IMG/VR virus record: IMGVR_UViG_3300028610_003302
Coordinates: 1-43,658 of that record
Direction: 5' to 3' (one strand)
DNA: 43,658 bases
Origin: a virus
The notes beneath the pieces are model-generated. The model made no database searches. It was given only the letters and a program-made list of their open reading frames with translations, and was not told the DNA's origin. A program made the translations under genes and the position numbers. This document shows positions 30,126 to 38,706 of this stretch, piece after piece (the first letter of the stretch is position 1; every line of letters begins with the position of its first letter).

Positions 30126-33100
30126 CTAACTTACGTTGACAGTTGTGCTAATTGGTGGTGACAATGCAGTAGGATTATCTACTGATTCCCAAACAAATGC
30201 AGTAACAGTGTATGTTCCTGATTCTTCGGGAATCCATGATAATGCTGGGCTGAATTGTTGACCCTCAACTAATGTTCCTGTAATCCATGCTAATGAAACG
30301 GTAACACCGCTATCATTTTGAACCTGTACTAAATATGCAAACTCCTGAACTCTATCCTGACCATTACTCAAGTCAGCACCAATCTGTACCTGTTGGTCAA
30401 CAGAAACAGTACTTATACTGTTTTTGAAGGCATCCATTGTTCTCAAGTTAGCAGCTGGTGCTCTCTCGAGAGGTGGTACTAGAGTGCCAATTAGTGTAGT
30501 GGCAGTAATAGCAAGTTCATCGGATGTATTATACGGAGCAGGCAATGTATTGTCCAGATATTTAGCAGTGACAGTATCACCTTCTGAAACTCTAAGTCGA
30601 CCACCAGAAGAACTATCAGTTACTGTGAAGAACACAGTTCCCTCAAATATTCCAGTTGCCTCATTAGTCTCAGTTACAGTAAGTTCGATACCTCCAGCAT
30701 CCGAGTCAGAATAGACTTGGATCTTAAAGTTATCTACTGATTCTGGATTCAAGTTCATGTCAGGATCAATTGTTCTGATTACACCTGTACCGCTTGCTGG
30801 ATAGCTTGCTTCAAGCCACTGAACTTCACCTACATTCCATCTAATAAGTGCTGAACCGACTACAGTTTTACCATCAGTAGACTCAAATGATACGGAAAGT
30901 CCGTCATCATCTTTAGCCTCTAGATAGCCACCTGTTGGTCCATTACCTCTGGATCTAGGGTCAGTATCATATCCATTTGTGCCAGTACTAGCATCTCCAT
31001 CTGCATCATGTCTGAATCCAGTAAGAATTACTTCACCTGTAAAGATACCCGTATCAGTTCCAGTTTCAACCAATTTGTATTGGTCAAGATCACCAGTTCT
31101 AGTACTAATATCTACAGAATTGTCCTTACTATTACCGATTTCGTCAACGGCATTGGAGTCAAAGTTGTGATCAGGGGATACTATAGTGATGTATACCTTA
31201 TCAGTCCATGAGTAAACTTTTTGGTCAAGTTCGACAGTTGCGCCAAAGTTGGATGTAAATATTGTTAATGATACATCTTCATCTTCGTCACCAACAAACT
31301 TTGCACCAGAAGGTCCCCAATCAACGTATTCTAAATCAATTATCTCACCACGTTCTAGTTGAGTACCATCAAGATGTGATGGCATTTCGGCTACTACTTG
31401 GAAGATTCCAGTAGAGTCACCTGTCTCTCTAAAAGCGGAAGGTTCTGGATCGAATGCGTTGTTTAAGTCACCTTGTTTACCCATTGTTACCTTACTTGCA
31501 TCAGAATCCCATTCAATGAGATCTAATGAGATAGTTTCTGCTTGATCATTATCCAAATCAAAGTCTGGTTCAATAAGGGTCATGATCATATCAGAACCTA
31601 TAATGTACACAGATTTGTCGGATTGCAAAACACCGTTTCTAAGGTCAAATGTTGCAGAATCAGTGATAGAGTTTAGATCACCTGAAGCATCAGTTGGATC
31701 AATGTATTCTACTTGGAGAATATCTCCTTGTATGATACAATAATTTTCGCTGTTGCTTGTAGGAGTATTAAATCTATTTGATTCGTTATTACCTGAACCT
31801 AGTAGGTTTTCAAATACTGTAGTTTTTGGACATTCAGTACTTGAAGGACCATCAGTGTATCTGATTGTCATATCAATCTCAAAGATACCAGCATCTGGAG
31901 CAACTTCTTTCATTGGTCCTAATGTTTTGATATCATTTGCAGCATTATTACCAACTGAGATTAAACCATCATTTGCGGTTTTACCTCCAGCAGTTGCCAA
32001 TATTACTTTTTCAGATCCTCTTATGACTGAAACAGTTACAGGTGAATTATCTAGAGCAATGTCATCGGAACCATTTGCAGAAAGATCAAAGTCTGGATCG
32101 TTTACTCTAATGTGAACTTTAAGATCACCATTAGTGAGATATTTTCCTTTTGCTCCAAGATTATTATTGATAGATGTATCATGGATTGGGAAAATAGATC
32201 TGTTGTTTGGTCCAGATTCTTGTGATGTTTCAGTTATTCCAAAGTCTTTTGGAATACCAAATGGAACTGGATAGACACTTCTATCCAAACTAACACTACC
32301 TGTGTTAGAACCAATTGCTGCTGAGTCACCTACTTCAATTATTTCACCAGATGCATCTCTGAAATCAATATAGTCAACCGTAATATCAAGTCCTGATACT
32401 GGTGTAACTATTCCACCTACATCACAATAATTTTGTGGGATTTGGAAATTACCTACAAATACACCAGAGTCTTTTTTGGTTTCTCTGAGTGTAAAGTTAG
32501 TATCTTCAAATCCTAAATTACATGATCCTGTGGCGTTCCAGAGTTTGTCTGCAAATTTAATCTCAAGTAAATTTCCTAAATTTGAATTTTTGTCACTGAG
32601 TAATACTTTATCACCTACAATGCTTGTACCTTGTGCTATTTTGTAGATTTGTAAAGTATTAGTATCAGTATTCAAATCAGAATCCTCAAGAGTAACATTC
32701 ACAGTATCACCAACTTTGTAATTGGTGTCATCAAATGTGATTTTACCACTGTGAGATGGTGCTGATACTTGATCAGATTGTGTTCCTATTGTACCAGTTC
32801 CCTCTAGATCTAGATAATTTACTCGAACATCATCTTCGTCTGTGAGATCTTCATGAGCAATGATTACTAAATCTTGATCAAGGGTGGTAATTTTTGCATA
32901 TGTAGCAGCTTGTCCAACATTAATTTGGTTTAGCATTACATATTCAAGACTACCTTGGAATACACCAGAACTTTTTGTGGTTTCTTCAGGCAACATTCTG
33001 TATATAGCGTCATTGTATCTTTTGTCTCCGTCAACACCGAATCTTAGGATATCCAATACCATTGGTGCTTTCTCTTGTGCAGTGAAAGCAGAACTACCAA

Positions 33101-34784
33101 TTACTTGAATCTTCAAATCACCGCCAATATTAGTTGGCAATAATGATTGTGTATCAAGTCTAATAAATCCCGATGGGGATGCATCTTTTACAAGATCATG
33201 TAAAGGATGTCCAGTACTATTAGCGATAGCAATGGTTATTCTTTTATCGGTAAGGGATGTAAAGTCATAGTTAACATATGTGAATACATATGGTGCTATG
33301 TCTCCACCATCAGCAAACGTATAGAAGTCTGAATACGCATAAGCGTAATCAAACGTCAATGTATCTACAGTTGCTCCAGTTACATTTGCAATGTATCTGT
33401 CACTGAACTGTTCTACATAGGTTGTTGGTGATGTGTGAGAGTTTTTCAAGAATTCAAAAGTGATTGGTTCACCAATCTTTACTGTTGGAAGAATAGAGTT
33501 TGAATCAGTAATTTTTGCCAATTCTTCTATTCTTGTATTCTTGTTTACATCTTGATCTATGATATCAACTTTAATTTGCTCACCAGATTGCCATTCATCA
33601 TCAGGTTCTATGATATTTACAGTTGCATCAAAATTATCGATTAGAATTGATTGTTCTGAATCATTATAATCAATAGTTGAAGCTGTACCTCTCAAAGCTG
33701 TTGATAAGGTTTCAAAGTTTGCCTTGTTTCCAGAATCAGTATTTTCAAAAACACCTGTATTGACAGATGTTTCTGTAAAAGTGATTTGGTGGTTAACGGC
33801 AGTATTTCCTGATAATTTTTGATCATCATTATCTACAACTTTGACGTTATCTTGTGGATCAATTATTAGTTTACCATTTTGTTCAAAGTTCAAGCTTGAC
33901 TTGAGTGAATCAAACAAATTAGCGTTATCTGAGACTCTGGTTAATAATCTGTCATAGTATTGATAGTATGTTGCATCTGTACCAGTTCCATTAAATGTCC
34001 AACTATCTTCTGATGTTGGATCAATGTTTAACATTTGATCATTTAATACCAAATGAATGGAAGCTGATTTTGGATACGAATCTCTATCAAGGTTTAATGC
34101 AACTTGATCAGAATTGTCATCAGTGTACTTTAATACACTTTCTTGAGGACTTCCTGCTGCCCTATATACAATATTAACATCACCTTTTACGGTAAAGTCA
34201 AATGTTTGAATAAAAGGCCAGTTGATTTCATTAAAACCTAAGTGTTGACCTGTATGATTACCTGATGGATCACTTAATGCTTTTGCAGAACGAACTACAT
34301 TGTTGATGTTATCATTAACATCAATTGCAGTATTTGGGAAATAGACACCAGCACTTTCAAAGTTTAGTGTACCGATTGCAGTTCCACTAACTATGTAAGG
34401 TGTACCAAAATCCAAACCAGTACCAGCACCAGCAACAGTTACTGTTGCATCTGCTGCATCTGCCATTTTCTTATCTGCAATATATGCATACCAATTTCCA
34501 TCAGTACCTTGCATCATTCTTAGATCTTCACCGTTTACTGTAACGGTTGGTTCTCCTTTGAGTTCATTAGTTTCTCCGATGTTTCTGTCAGCGACAACAA
34601 CTTCTACGACCATAGGGCCAGCAAAAGTATTATCAAAGGCAGAATCTTCGACTGAGACAAACAAGTTAGAATTGGTGGCAGCCATTGCGGGTTCCATTCC
34701 TTGGAAGGCAACAGTCATTCCACCAGCTAACATTATTGTCATTAGCGTTAGACTAGTTATTTTTCGTTGTGTTTCGTTATTCAT
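30126..34784 (-). CDS. S-layer protein homologue of Nitrosopumilus type (1552 aa)
   Basis: A signal peptide (KITSLTLMTIMLAGGMTVAF, cleavage after AMA at residue 35) leads into ATNSNLFVSVEDSAFDNTF and VNGEDLRMMQGTDGNWYAYI. This closely resembles my recollection of the N. maritimus S-layer protein (Nmar_1547), including the motif DGNWYxYxAD. The body is a string of Ig-like domains marked by about eight copies of ExxxxTGIFxGxV (for example VETGTDTGIFTGEV). Acidic segments (DPDFDLSANGSDD, DPDMNLNPES) look calcium-binding. The C-terminal domain (SLAWITGTLVEGQQFSPALS, TVTAFVWES) lacks a membrane helix. At 1552 aa it is shorter than the ~1700 aa host protein. It lies between portal and MuF genes on the same strand, with a class A-like box of its own. 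It may replace or remodel the host lattice, mask the virion, or block superinfection. Confidence 0.85.
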   Translation of the reverse strand: MNNETQRKITSLTLMTIMLAGGMTVAFQGMEPAMAATNSNLFVSVEDSAFDNTFAGPMVVEVVVADRNIGETNELKGEPTVTVNGEDLRMMQGTDGNWYAYIADKKMADAADATVTVAGAGTGLDFGTPYIVSGTAIGTLNFESAGVYFPNTAIDVNDNINNVVRSAKALSDPSGNHTGQHLGFNEINWPFIQTFDFTVKGDVNIVYRAAGSPQESVLKYTDDNSDQVALNLDRDSYPKSASIHLVLNDQMLNIDPTSEDSWTFNGTGTDATYYQYYDRLLTRVSDNANLFDSLKSSLNFEQNGKLIIDPQDNVKVVDNDDQKLSGNTAVNHQITFTETSVNTGVFENTDSGNKANFETLSTALRGTASTIDYNDSEQSILIDNFDATVNIIEPDDEWQSGEQIKVDIIDQDVNKNTRIEELAKITDSNSILPTVKIGEPITFEFLKNSHTSPTTYVEQFSDRYIANVTGATVDTLTFDYAYAYSDFYTFADGGDIAPYVFTYVNYDFTSLTDKRITIAIANSTGHPLHDLVKDASPSGFIRLDTQSLLPTNIGGDLKIQVIGSSAFTAQEKAPMVLDILRFGVDGDKRYNDAIYRMLPEETTKSSGVFQGSLEYVMLNQINVGQAATYAKITTLDQDLVIIAHEDLTDEDDVRVNYLDLEGTGTIGTQSDQVSAPSHSGKITFDDTNYKVGDTVNVTLEDSDLNTDTNTLQIYKIAQGTSIVGDKVLLSDKNSNLGNLLEIKFADKLWNATGSCNLGFEDTNFTLRETKKDSGVFVGNFQIPQNYCDVGGIVTPVSGLDITVDYIDFRDASGEIIEVGDSAAIGSNTGSVSLDRSVYPVPFGIPKDFGITETSQESGPNNRSIFPIHDTSINNNLGAKGKYLTNGDLKVHIRVNDPDFDLSANGSDDIALDNSPVTVSVIRGSEKVILATAGGKTANDGLISVGNNAANDIKTLGPMKEVAPDAGIFEIDMTIRYTDGPSSTECPKTTVFENLLGSGNNESNRFNTPTSNSENYCIIQGDILQVEYIDPTDASGDLNSITDSATFDLRNGVLQSDKSVYIIGSDMIMTLIEPDFDLDNDQAETISLDLIEWDSDASKVTMGKQGDLNNAFDPEPSAFRETGDSTGIFQVVAEMPSHLDGTQLERGEIIDLEYVDWGPSGAKFVGDEDEDVSLTIFTSNFGATVELDQKVYSWTDKVYITIVSPDHNFDSNAVDEIGNSKDNSVDISTRTGDLDQYKLVETGTDTGIFTGEVILTGFRHDADGDASTGTNGYDTDPRSRGNGPTGGYLEAKDDDGLSVSFESTDGKTVVGSALIRWNVGEVQWLEASYPASGTGVIRTIDPDMNLNPESVDNFKIQVYSDSDAGGIELTVTETNEATGIFEGTVFFTVTDSSSGGRLRVSEGDTVTAKYLDNTLPAPYNTSDELAITATTLIGTLVPPLERAPAANLRTMDAFKNSISTVSVDQQVQIGADLSNGQDRVQEFAYLVQVQNDSGVTVSLAWITGTLVEGQQFSPALSWIPEESGTYTVTAFVWESVDNPTALSPPISTTVNVS

Positions 34785-34810
34785 GTTATTAAATATTCGT
34801 TAAAGAAATC

Positions 34811-34823
34811 ATATTTAAGGTAT
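34811..34823 (-). promoter_or_regulatory. Class A-like promoter of the S-layer gene
   Basis: The minus strand reads ATATACCTTAAAT, a variant of the class A box. Its core is about 31 nt from the ATG, implying a leader of about 7 nt. Upstream, the minus strand has GGGATTAATCG and GGACTAATCG about 20 nt apart, a possible operator repeat. Confidence 0.5.
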
Positions 34824-34855
34824 ATGGACGATTAGTCCTTTTTGGGTATGATCGA

Positions 34856-35143
34856 TTAATCCCACATTATTTTTAGTTGATTTTTATAGCCTAATAAGAT
34901 GTGCCATTTTGGAGCATATTTGTGTTCAGTTGATGGGTCTTGTACTCCTCTGGGCCACATGTCATAATTGTTGTAAAAATCCCAAGTCGTATTTGCAGTA
35001 TATGATAAAATATTTCCACATGTGATACCATCAGTTGATGTAGTAAATGTGAAATTGTCATTTGTAGTTGCAGTACCATTCCACCAAGTAGGAAATTGAC
35101 TATCATAAGTGCCATCATAATTATTATTGTTATTATTACTCAT
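34856..35143 (-). CDS. Small portal-linked protein (95 aa)
   Basis: ATG 35143 overlaps the end of the portal gene by 8 nt; the frame is open further upstream but that part lies inside the portal gene. The protein starts MSNNNNNNYDGTYD, continues with FPTWWNGTATTNDNFTFTTS, and ends KWHILLGYKNQLKIMWD. It is rich in Asn, Thr and aromatic residues, strand-like, with one cysteine. I do not recognise it. Tight coupling to the portal suggests a head or neck component. It is the last gene before the S-layer promoter. Confidence 0.55.
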   Translation of the reverse strand: MSNNNNNNYDGTYDSQFPTWWNGTATTNDNFTFTTSTDGITCGNILSYTANTTWDFYNNYDMWPRGVQDPSTEHKYAPKWHILLGYKNQLKIMWD

Positions 35144-36830
35144 AGTCTCGTCCCCAGTTCCAATCTTGAGATTGGTTTGATTGTCTGTAATTTGTTGGCA
35201 CAAATGGATTGCCACTTCCTCTAACATCACGCATCATAGAATCATACATTGGGTTATCCATTGGAGGAGAACCCATCACTTGATCATTAAAAACAGGACC
35301 GCCTCCAATATCAGCAGTTGGGAGATACTGCCCGTCTGCTGTTTTGTTTGGCGGTGTAATTATTCCTCCACCCTCTACTCCTCCTTGGTTTATTGTTGCA
35401 TTGCCAAGTGCTAACTGGTTGTGTGGATCATTGTACTGGTTATCTACTGTCACTAAATAATCTTCGTCTATTGGAAGTCCTGCCTGCTCAAATAATTTGA
35501 GAATTTGTTTTGGATCTTTTGGCATTGGGGACTGCAAGTATAGTTCAATTAGTTTTATCATGTCTTGTACTGCAACATCTTTTTTCTCTACTTGTCCAAA
35601 GTTTACATCAAAGCGAGTTATATGCCAAGGAACTGGAATCATTCCACCATAATAATTAACATCAAAGAATGGATGTGAATCATACCAAGGCTTGAATAGT
35701 AATTCGTTTAGTTGCTCTCGTACAGAAATTGGAAATGCAGTTAATCCAAGCTCATCTAACAATGCTGCGCGTTCAGCATTTGCAAATGTATGAGTGGATA
35801 CTCCAGCTTGTTTTCCTCTAAAATCATTTAGTGCCTTGAATAGTGGACCTTGTGTAATATCTGCAAACTGACTTGGATTGAAATTTCTAGCCTGTGATCC
35901 TAGTTCTTTAATCTCAACGTTTGTTCCAGAAATTATGTCTTGTCCAATTTGGGCTGACTCTATGTTTGCTTGTAACGCTGCTCTTTGATCAGCTGATGCG
36001 CCATCTGCTATCCATACGTTTCGACTTATGTAACGCTGCTCTGCCATCTGCATTTGGAATTGTGTAGAATATTTTCTATCAAGCATTGATGGCAACTCAA
36101 CATCAACAGAGTCCTCACCGTTTAGTGGCATTGTAAAATTACGAGTTGATGTTACAGATACACCAAAGCCCGTACCAAATGGTGATGCGTTAACTGGATT
36201 CCATTTGAAATGCATTACCTCTGATGGATTAAAATAACCTTGATACTCTGGACCACGAAATTCTAATTTGTATGGCACTCTTTGTCTGTCTGTCCATATT
36301 CTTTGAAACGATGAGATTGGAATATGTAAAAGGTCAGAAAATCGCTCAACGTTACGAATCCCCATTCTAGGTTTCCAAACAGAATTACCATACCACAACA
36401 TCTCCTTTACTAGTTCTGTATCAAAAGTATCAAAGCGAAGATTTTTTGTAAAGTCCTCCATGTACTCTATGAAACTCTCACTATCTCCTTTGATGTAGTG
36501 CTGACCTCCCGTAACTTTTGATGCCAAATCATTAATTGCAAGCTGTACATCCTCGTCTTGTTGCAATGCTACAGCTTGAGCATCAAATCTCACTGATGGT
36601 ACAAAGAAAGTTTTTGATGTATAGCCTTCCCGACTATATGCTCCAATTGTTGAAATTTCAGGTCCCCAAACTGGCTGAGATAAACCTGGCACCATTTCAG
36701 ATAATAAAGAACTGTTCATTGTATCTTTGACTAAATTTATGTTTAGTGACTTTGTGTAGTGTCTGGGCGAATTAGTTTCACTTGAAAGAAGCTGTGCTAA
36801 ACCGTTTCGTAATCTGGTACCAAATCCCAT
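35136..36830 (-). CDS. Portal protein (564 aa)
   Basis: Residues about 90-160 (DVQLAINDLASKVTGGQHYI, VKEMLWYGNSVWKPRMG) and 180-215 (FRGPEYQGYFNPSEVMHFKW, NPVNASPFGTGFG) are typical of HK97/SPP1-type portals: the stem-side helix, the xxPSEVMHF motif and the PxGxG turn. A long helical stem region follows, with ERAALLDELGLTAFPISVRE near residue 350, and a proline/glutamine-rich C-terminus with QLALGNATINQGGVEGGG. Length is usual for the family. The ATG at 36830 is 24-25 nt from the class A box at 36852. Being a twelve-subunit ring at the head vertex, it docks with the terminase at 39005 and the connector at 20890. Confident from motifs and position. Confidence 0.85.
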   Translation of the reverse strand: MGFGTRLRNGLAQLLSSETNSPRHYTKSLNINLVKDTMNSSLLSEMVPGLSQPVWGPEISTIGAYSREGYTSKTFFVPSVRFDAQAVALQQDEDVQLAINDLASKVTGGQHYIKGDSESFIEYMEDFTKNLRFDTFDTELVKEMLWYGNSVWKPRMGIRNVERFSDLLHIPISSFQRIWTDRQRVPYKLEFRGPEYQGYFNPSEVMHFKWNPVNASPFGTGFGVSVTSTRNFTMPLNGEDSVDVELPSMLDRKYSTQFQMQMAEQRYISRNVWIADGASADQRAALQANIESAQIGQDIISGTNVEIKELGSQARNFNPSQFADITQGPLFKALNDFRGKQAGVSTHTFANAERAALLDELGLTAFPISVREQLNELLFKPWYDSHPFFDVNYYGGMIPVPWHITRFDVNFGQVEKKDVAVQDMIKLIELYLQSPMPKDPKQILKLFEQAGLPIDEDYLVTVDNQYNDPHNQLALGNATINQGGVEGGGIITPPNKTADGQYLPTADIGGGPVFNDQVMGSPPMDNPMYDSMMRDVRGSGNPFVPTNYRQSNQSQDWNWGRDYE

Positions 36831-36851
36831 TAAAAAAAAGCTGTTTTCTCA

Positions 36852-36863
36852 ATTAAAGGTATT
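36852..36863 (-). promoter_or_regulatory. Class A promoter box (portal)
   Basis: The minus strand reads AATACCTTTAAT, core 24-25 nt from the ATG at 36830. Confidence 0.65.
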
Positions 36864-36878
36864 ATTGTTTAGATTGTT

Positions 36879-38309
36879 CTACGGAGTTCCAAAGTTTGCC
36901 TCAAAATTTAAAGTAAAATCAATATTAGAAAACGCCTCGACTCGATGGTTTAGTGTGTTTGCTGCAAGAACATAACTTGCTCCATCTGTAAAAGCAGATA
37001 CTGATTCAGGATAGTAAATCTGACCATCACCAGTTCCAGGAGTTGTATTAGTAGTATTATTAATAGTGGTACCATCTATTGTTTTTATAATATTATTTCT
37101 CGTATCTGCAAATACTGTATCAGTAGCTGCTAATATCCCATGTCCACTTGATGGGAAGAATAAATCAGTCCCAGTAGTTCCAGGTGTTCCATGTTGAACA
37201 ACAAAATTAGTAGCAGTGATATCATATTGGTTAATTATACTTCTTGCAGAATCAGTTACTTGGAAAAGATTAGGGCTTGAATCAAATATTACTCCATGAG
37301 GTCTGACAAAAGATAGAGGAGTTGGAGCAGGTAAAACTTGAGGTGATGAAGGTGTAGCACCAACACTATATCGTACAGCTCTGTGATTTAGCTCATCTGC
37401 AATAACTAAAAAAGTCAAAGCATCATCTACAGCAATTCCTGCTGGACGGTAAAAGTTTGAAGTACCAAAGCCACCACTTCCTACTGAAGCAATAAATGCA
37501 CCATCAGCTATAGCTAGTGTTCTAATTCGATCATGAAAAGTATCAGTTACAACTAGTCTAGTACCATCAAAGACAATTCCTGATGGACGATACAAGTTAT
37601 TATCAGTTGGACCGCCATCGCCAATAGGACCACCTTGGCCAGTTGTACCATCTCCGTTATTTCCCCAAGGAACAATAGTAGCTGCTGCTGTAACAGATGC
37701 ATCATTACTATTTCCTGAAGTACCAATAACTGTTACAGTTGGAGTTGCATTAGTATATCCATTTCCATTGCTAACAAGTGTAACTGCTGTTAAGAGAGTA
37801 CCATTAGTTGTTGCAGTTCCAGTTGCCAATGATTTTCCAGGAGGAGCATCAATGACAACTTCAGGGGCTGCACCAGCAGTTGAAACATATGAAGAACCTT
37901 GATTTGTTACTGTTATGCTTGTAACAATTCCATCAATTAGATTGGCAGTTGCAGTAGCCCCAGAACCTGTTACTGAAACAATTGATACATTAGGTGGAGT
38001 TGTATAACCTGAACCGCCATTAGTTACAGTAATTGTAGTAACATTCCCAGCAGAAACAGTTGCATTTGCAATAGATGTTCCAGCAGGACCTTCAATTACC
38101 AATAATGCATTTACATAACCACTAGTACCTCCGTTTGCAAGAGTTAGACTTGTAACATTTCCATCAGCAAGTGAGAAATTAAAAAAGCCAGGTGTATAAA
38201 CCCATTTTGAAATTCTATGATTAAATTGCTCTGCAACATAGACTGCATCATTAGCAACATCAAAGGCAATATCAGATGGTCGATACATCTTACCAGCTTG
38301 AAGTGTCAT
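36879..38309 (-). CDS. NHL-repeat beta-propeller protein with inserted GxGY repeats (476 aa)
   Basis: Blade motifs of an NHL propeller recur: MYRPSDIAFDVANDAVYVAE and QFNHRISKW, LYRPSGIVFDGTRLVVTDTF, FYRPAGIAVDDALTFLVIAD with ELNHRAVRY, FVRPHGVIFDSSPN, then FFPSSGHGILAATDTVFAD and a final LNHRVEAFSN. Between the first blade and the second, residues about 41-212 are four GxGY-type repeats (GGSGYTTPPNVSIVS, NGNGYTNATPTVTVIG and two divergent). The frame is open to TTG 38330, but that codon lies inside the class A box; ATG 38309 is 23-24 nt from the box and begins just before the first blade. No signal peptide. It lies directly upstream of the portal and may be a virion or host-contact protein; NHL domains bind proteins, glycans or RNA. 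Confidence 0.7.
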   Translation of the reverse strand: MTLQAGKMYRPSDIAFDVANDAVYVAEQFNHRISKWVYTPGFFNFSLADGNVTSLTLANGGTSGYVNALLVIEGPAGTSIANATVSAGNVTTITVTNGGSGYTTPPNVSIVSVTGSGATATANLIDGIVTSITVTNQGSSYVSTAGAAPEVVIDAPPGKSLATGTATTNGTLLTAVTLVSNGNGYTNATPTVTVIGTSGNSNDASVTAAATIVPWGNNGDGTTGQGGPIGDGGPTDNNLYRPSGIVFDGTRLVVTDTFHDRIRTLAIADGAFIASVGSGGFGTSNFYRPAGIAVDDALTFLVIADELNHRAVRYSVGATPSSPQVLPAPTPLSFVRPHGVIFDSSPNLFQVTDSARSIINQYDITATNFVVQHGTPGTTGTDLFFPSSGHGILAATDTVFADTRNNIIKTIDGTTINNTTNTTPGTGDGQIYYPESVSAFTDGASYVLAANTLNHRVEAFSNIDFTLNFEANFGTP

Positions 38310-38329
38310 GAATTTAGAGGGATTTCTCA

Positions 38330-38341
38330 ATTAAAGGTATT
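38330..38341 (-). promoter_or_regulatory. Class A promoter box
   Basis: The minus strand reads AATACCTTTAAT, 23-24 nt from the ATG at 38309. Its position excludes the TTG at 38330 as start. Confidence 0.65.
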
Positions 38342-38347
38342 AACAAA

Positions 38348-38590
38348 TTATTTTACTGGCATCTCTACTATACTAAATGGAGTCTCTGTGTATTCACTTT
38401 TTCTTACTGTACGGACTCCATGATTCTTTTTTCCTTTATAAAATTCTGGATGAATCTTTCTTGCGCAAGAAAAACATAATTGAAATTTTTCCCAATTATC
38501 TCTTTTTTGTGTCGAACGTGATCTATGATAACATCCAGTGCCGTTAGGATATTTAGTGGTTCGTGCTCTATGTCCAAGGCATGTTGCCAA
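38348..38590 (-). CDS. Zinc-binding CxxC protein (about 80 aa)
   Basis: Contains CLGHRARTTKYPNGTGCYHR and WEKFQLCFSCARKIHPEFYK, where CFSC plus the upstream Cys and His residues could bind zinc. The phrase LCFSCARKxxPExY is one I associate with small thaumarchaeal zinc proteins. The start is uncertain: TTG 38590 is the first usable codon. A TTAAAG element at 38650-38656 is placed better for ATGs at 38631 or 38634, which open a different frame; a one-base frameshift between the two frames is possible. Composition clearly favours the frame given here. It is a DNA-binding-type protein next to the terminase promoter, divergent to it. Confidence 0.5.
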   Translation of the reverse strand: MATCLGHRARTTKYPNGTGCYHRSRSTQKRDNWEKFQLCFSCARKIHPEFYKGKKNHGVRTVRKSEYTETPFSIVEMPVK

Positions 38591-38673
38591 ATATTTCCTC
38601 CATTGTTTAATACCAATTTTTTTTCACCCATCATTGCATAAATATTTGCCCTTTAAGAAACCCTCAAGACCAA

Positions 38674-38687
38674 AATACCCTTATTCC
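38674..38687 (+). promoter_or_regulatory. Class B promoter box, plus strand (terminase)
   Basis: AATACCCTTATTCC, core 24 nt from the TTG at 38707. It is the only plus-strand class B box. Confidence 0.65.
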
Positions 38688-38706
38688 AAAAAAAAGTTTC
38701 TAGCTG

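Noticed and set aside
34891-35118. 75-codon minus-strand frame within the small portal-linked gene
   Set aside because: Different frame of the 95-aa gene, which overlaps the portal stop in the expected style.
38404-38634. 76-codon minus-strand frame beginning MMGEKKLV
   Set aside because: Overlaps the zinc-type frame and lacks recognisable features; kept only as a possible N-terminal part after a frameshift.
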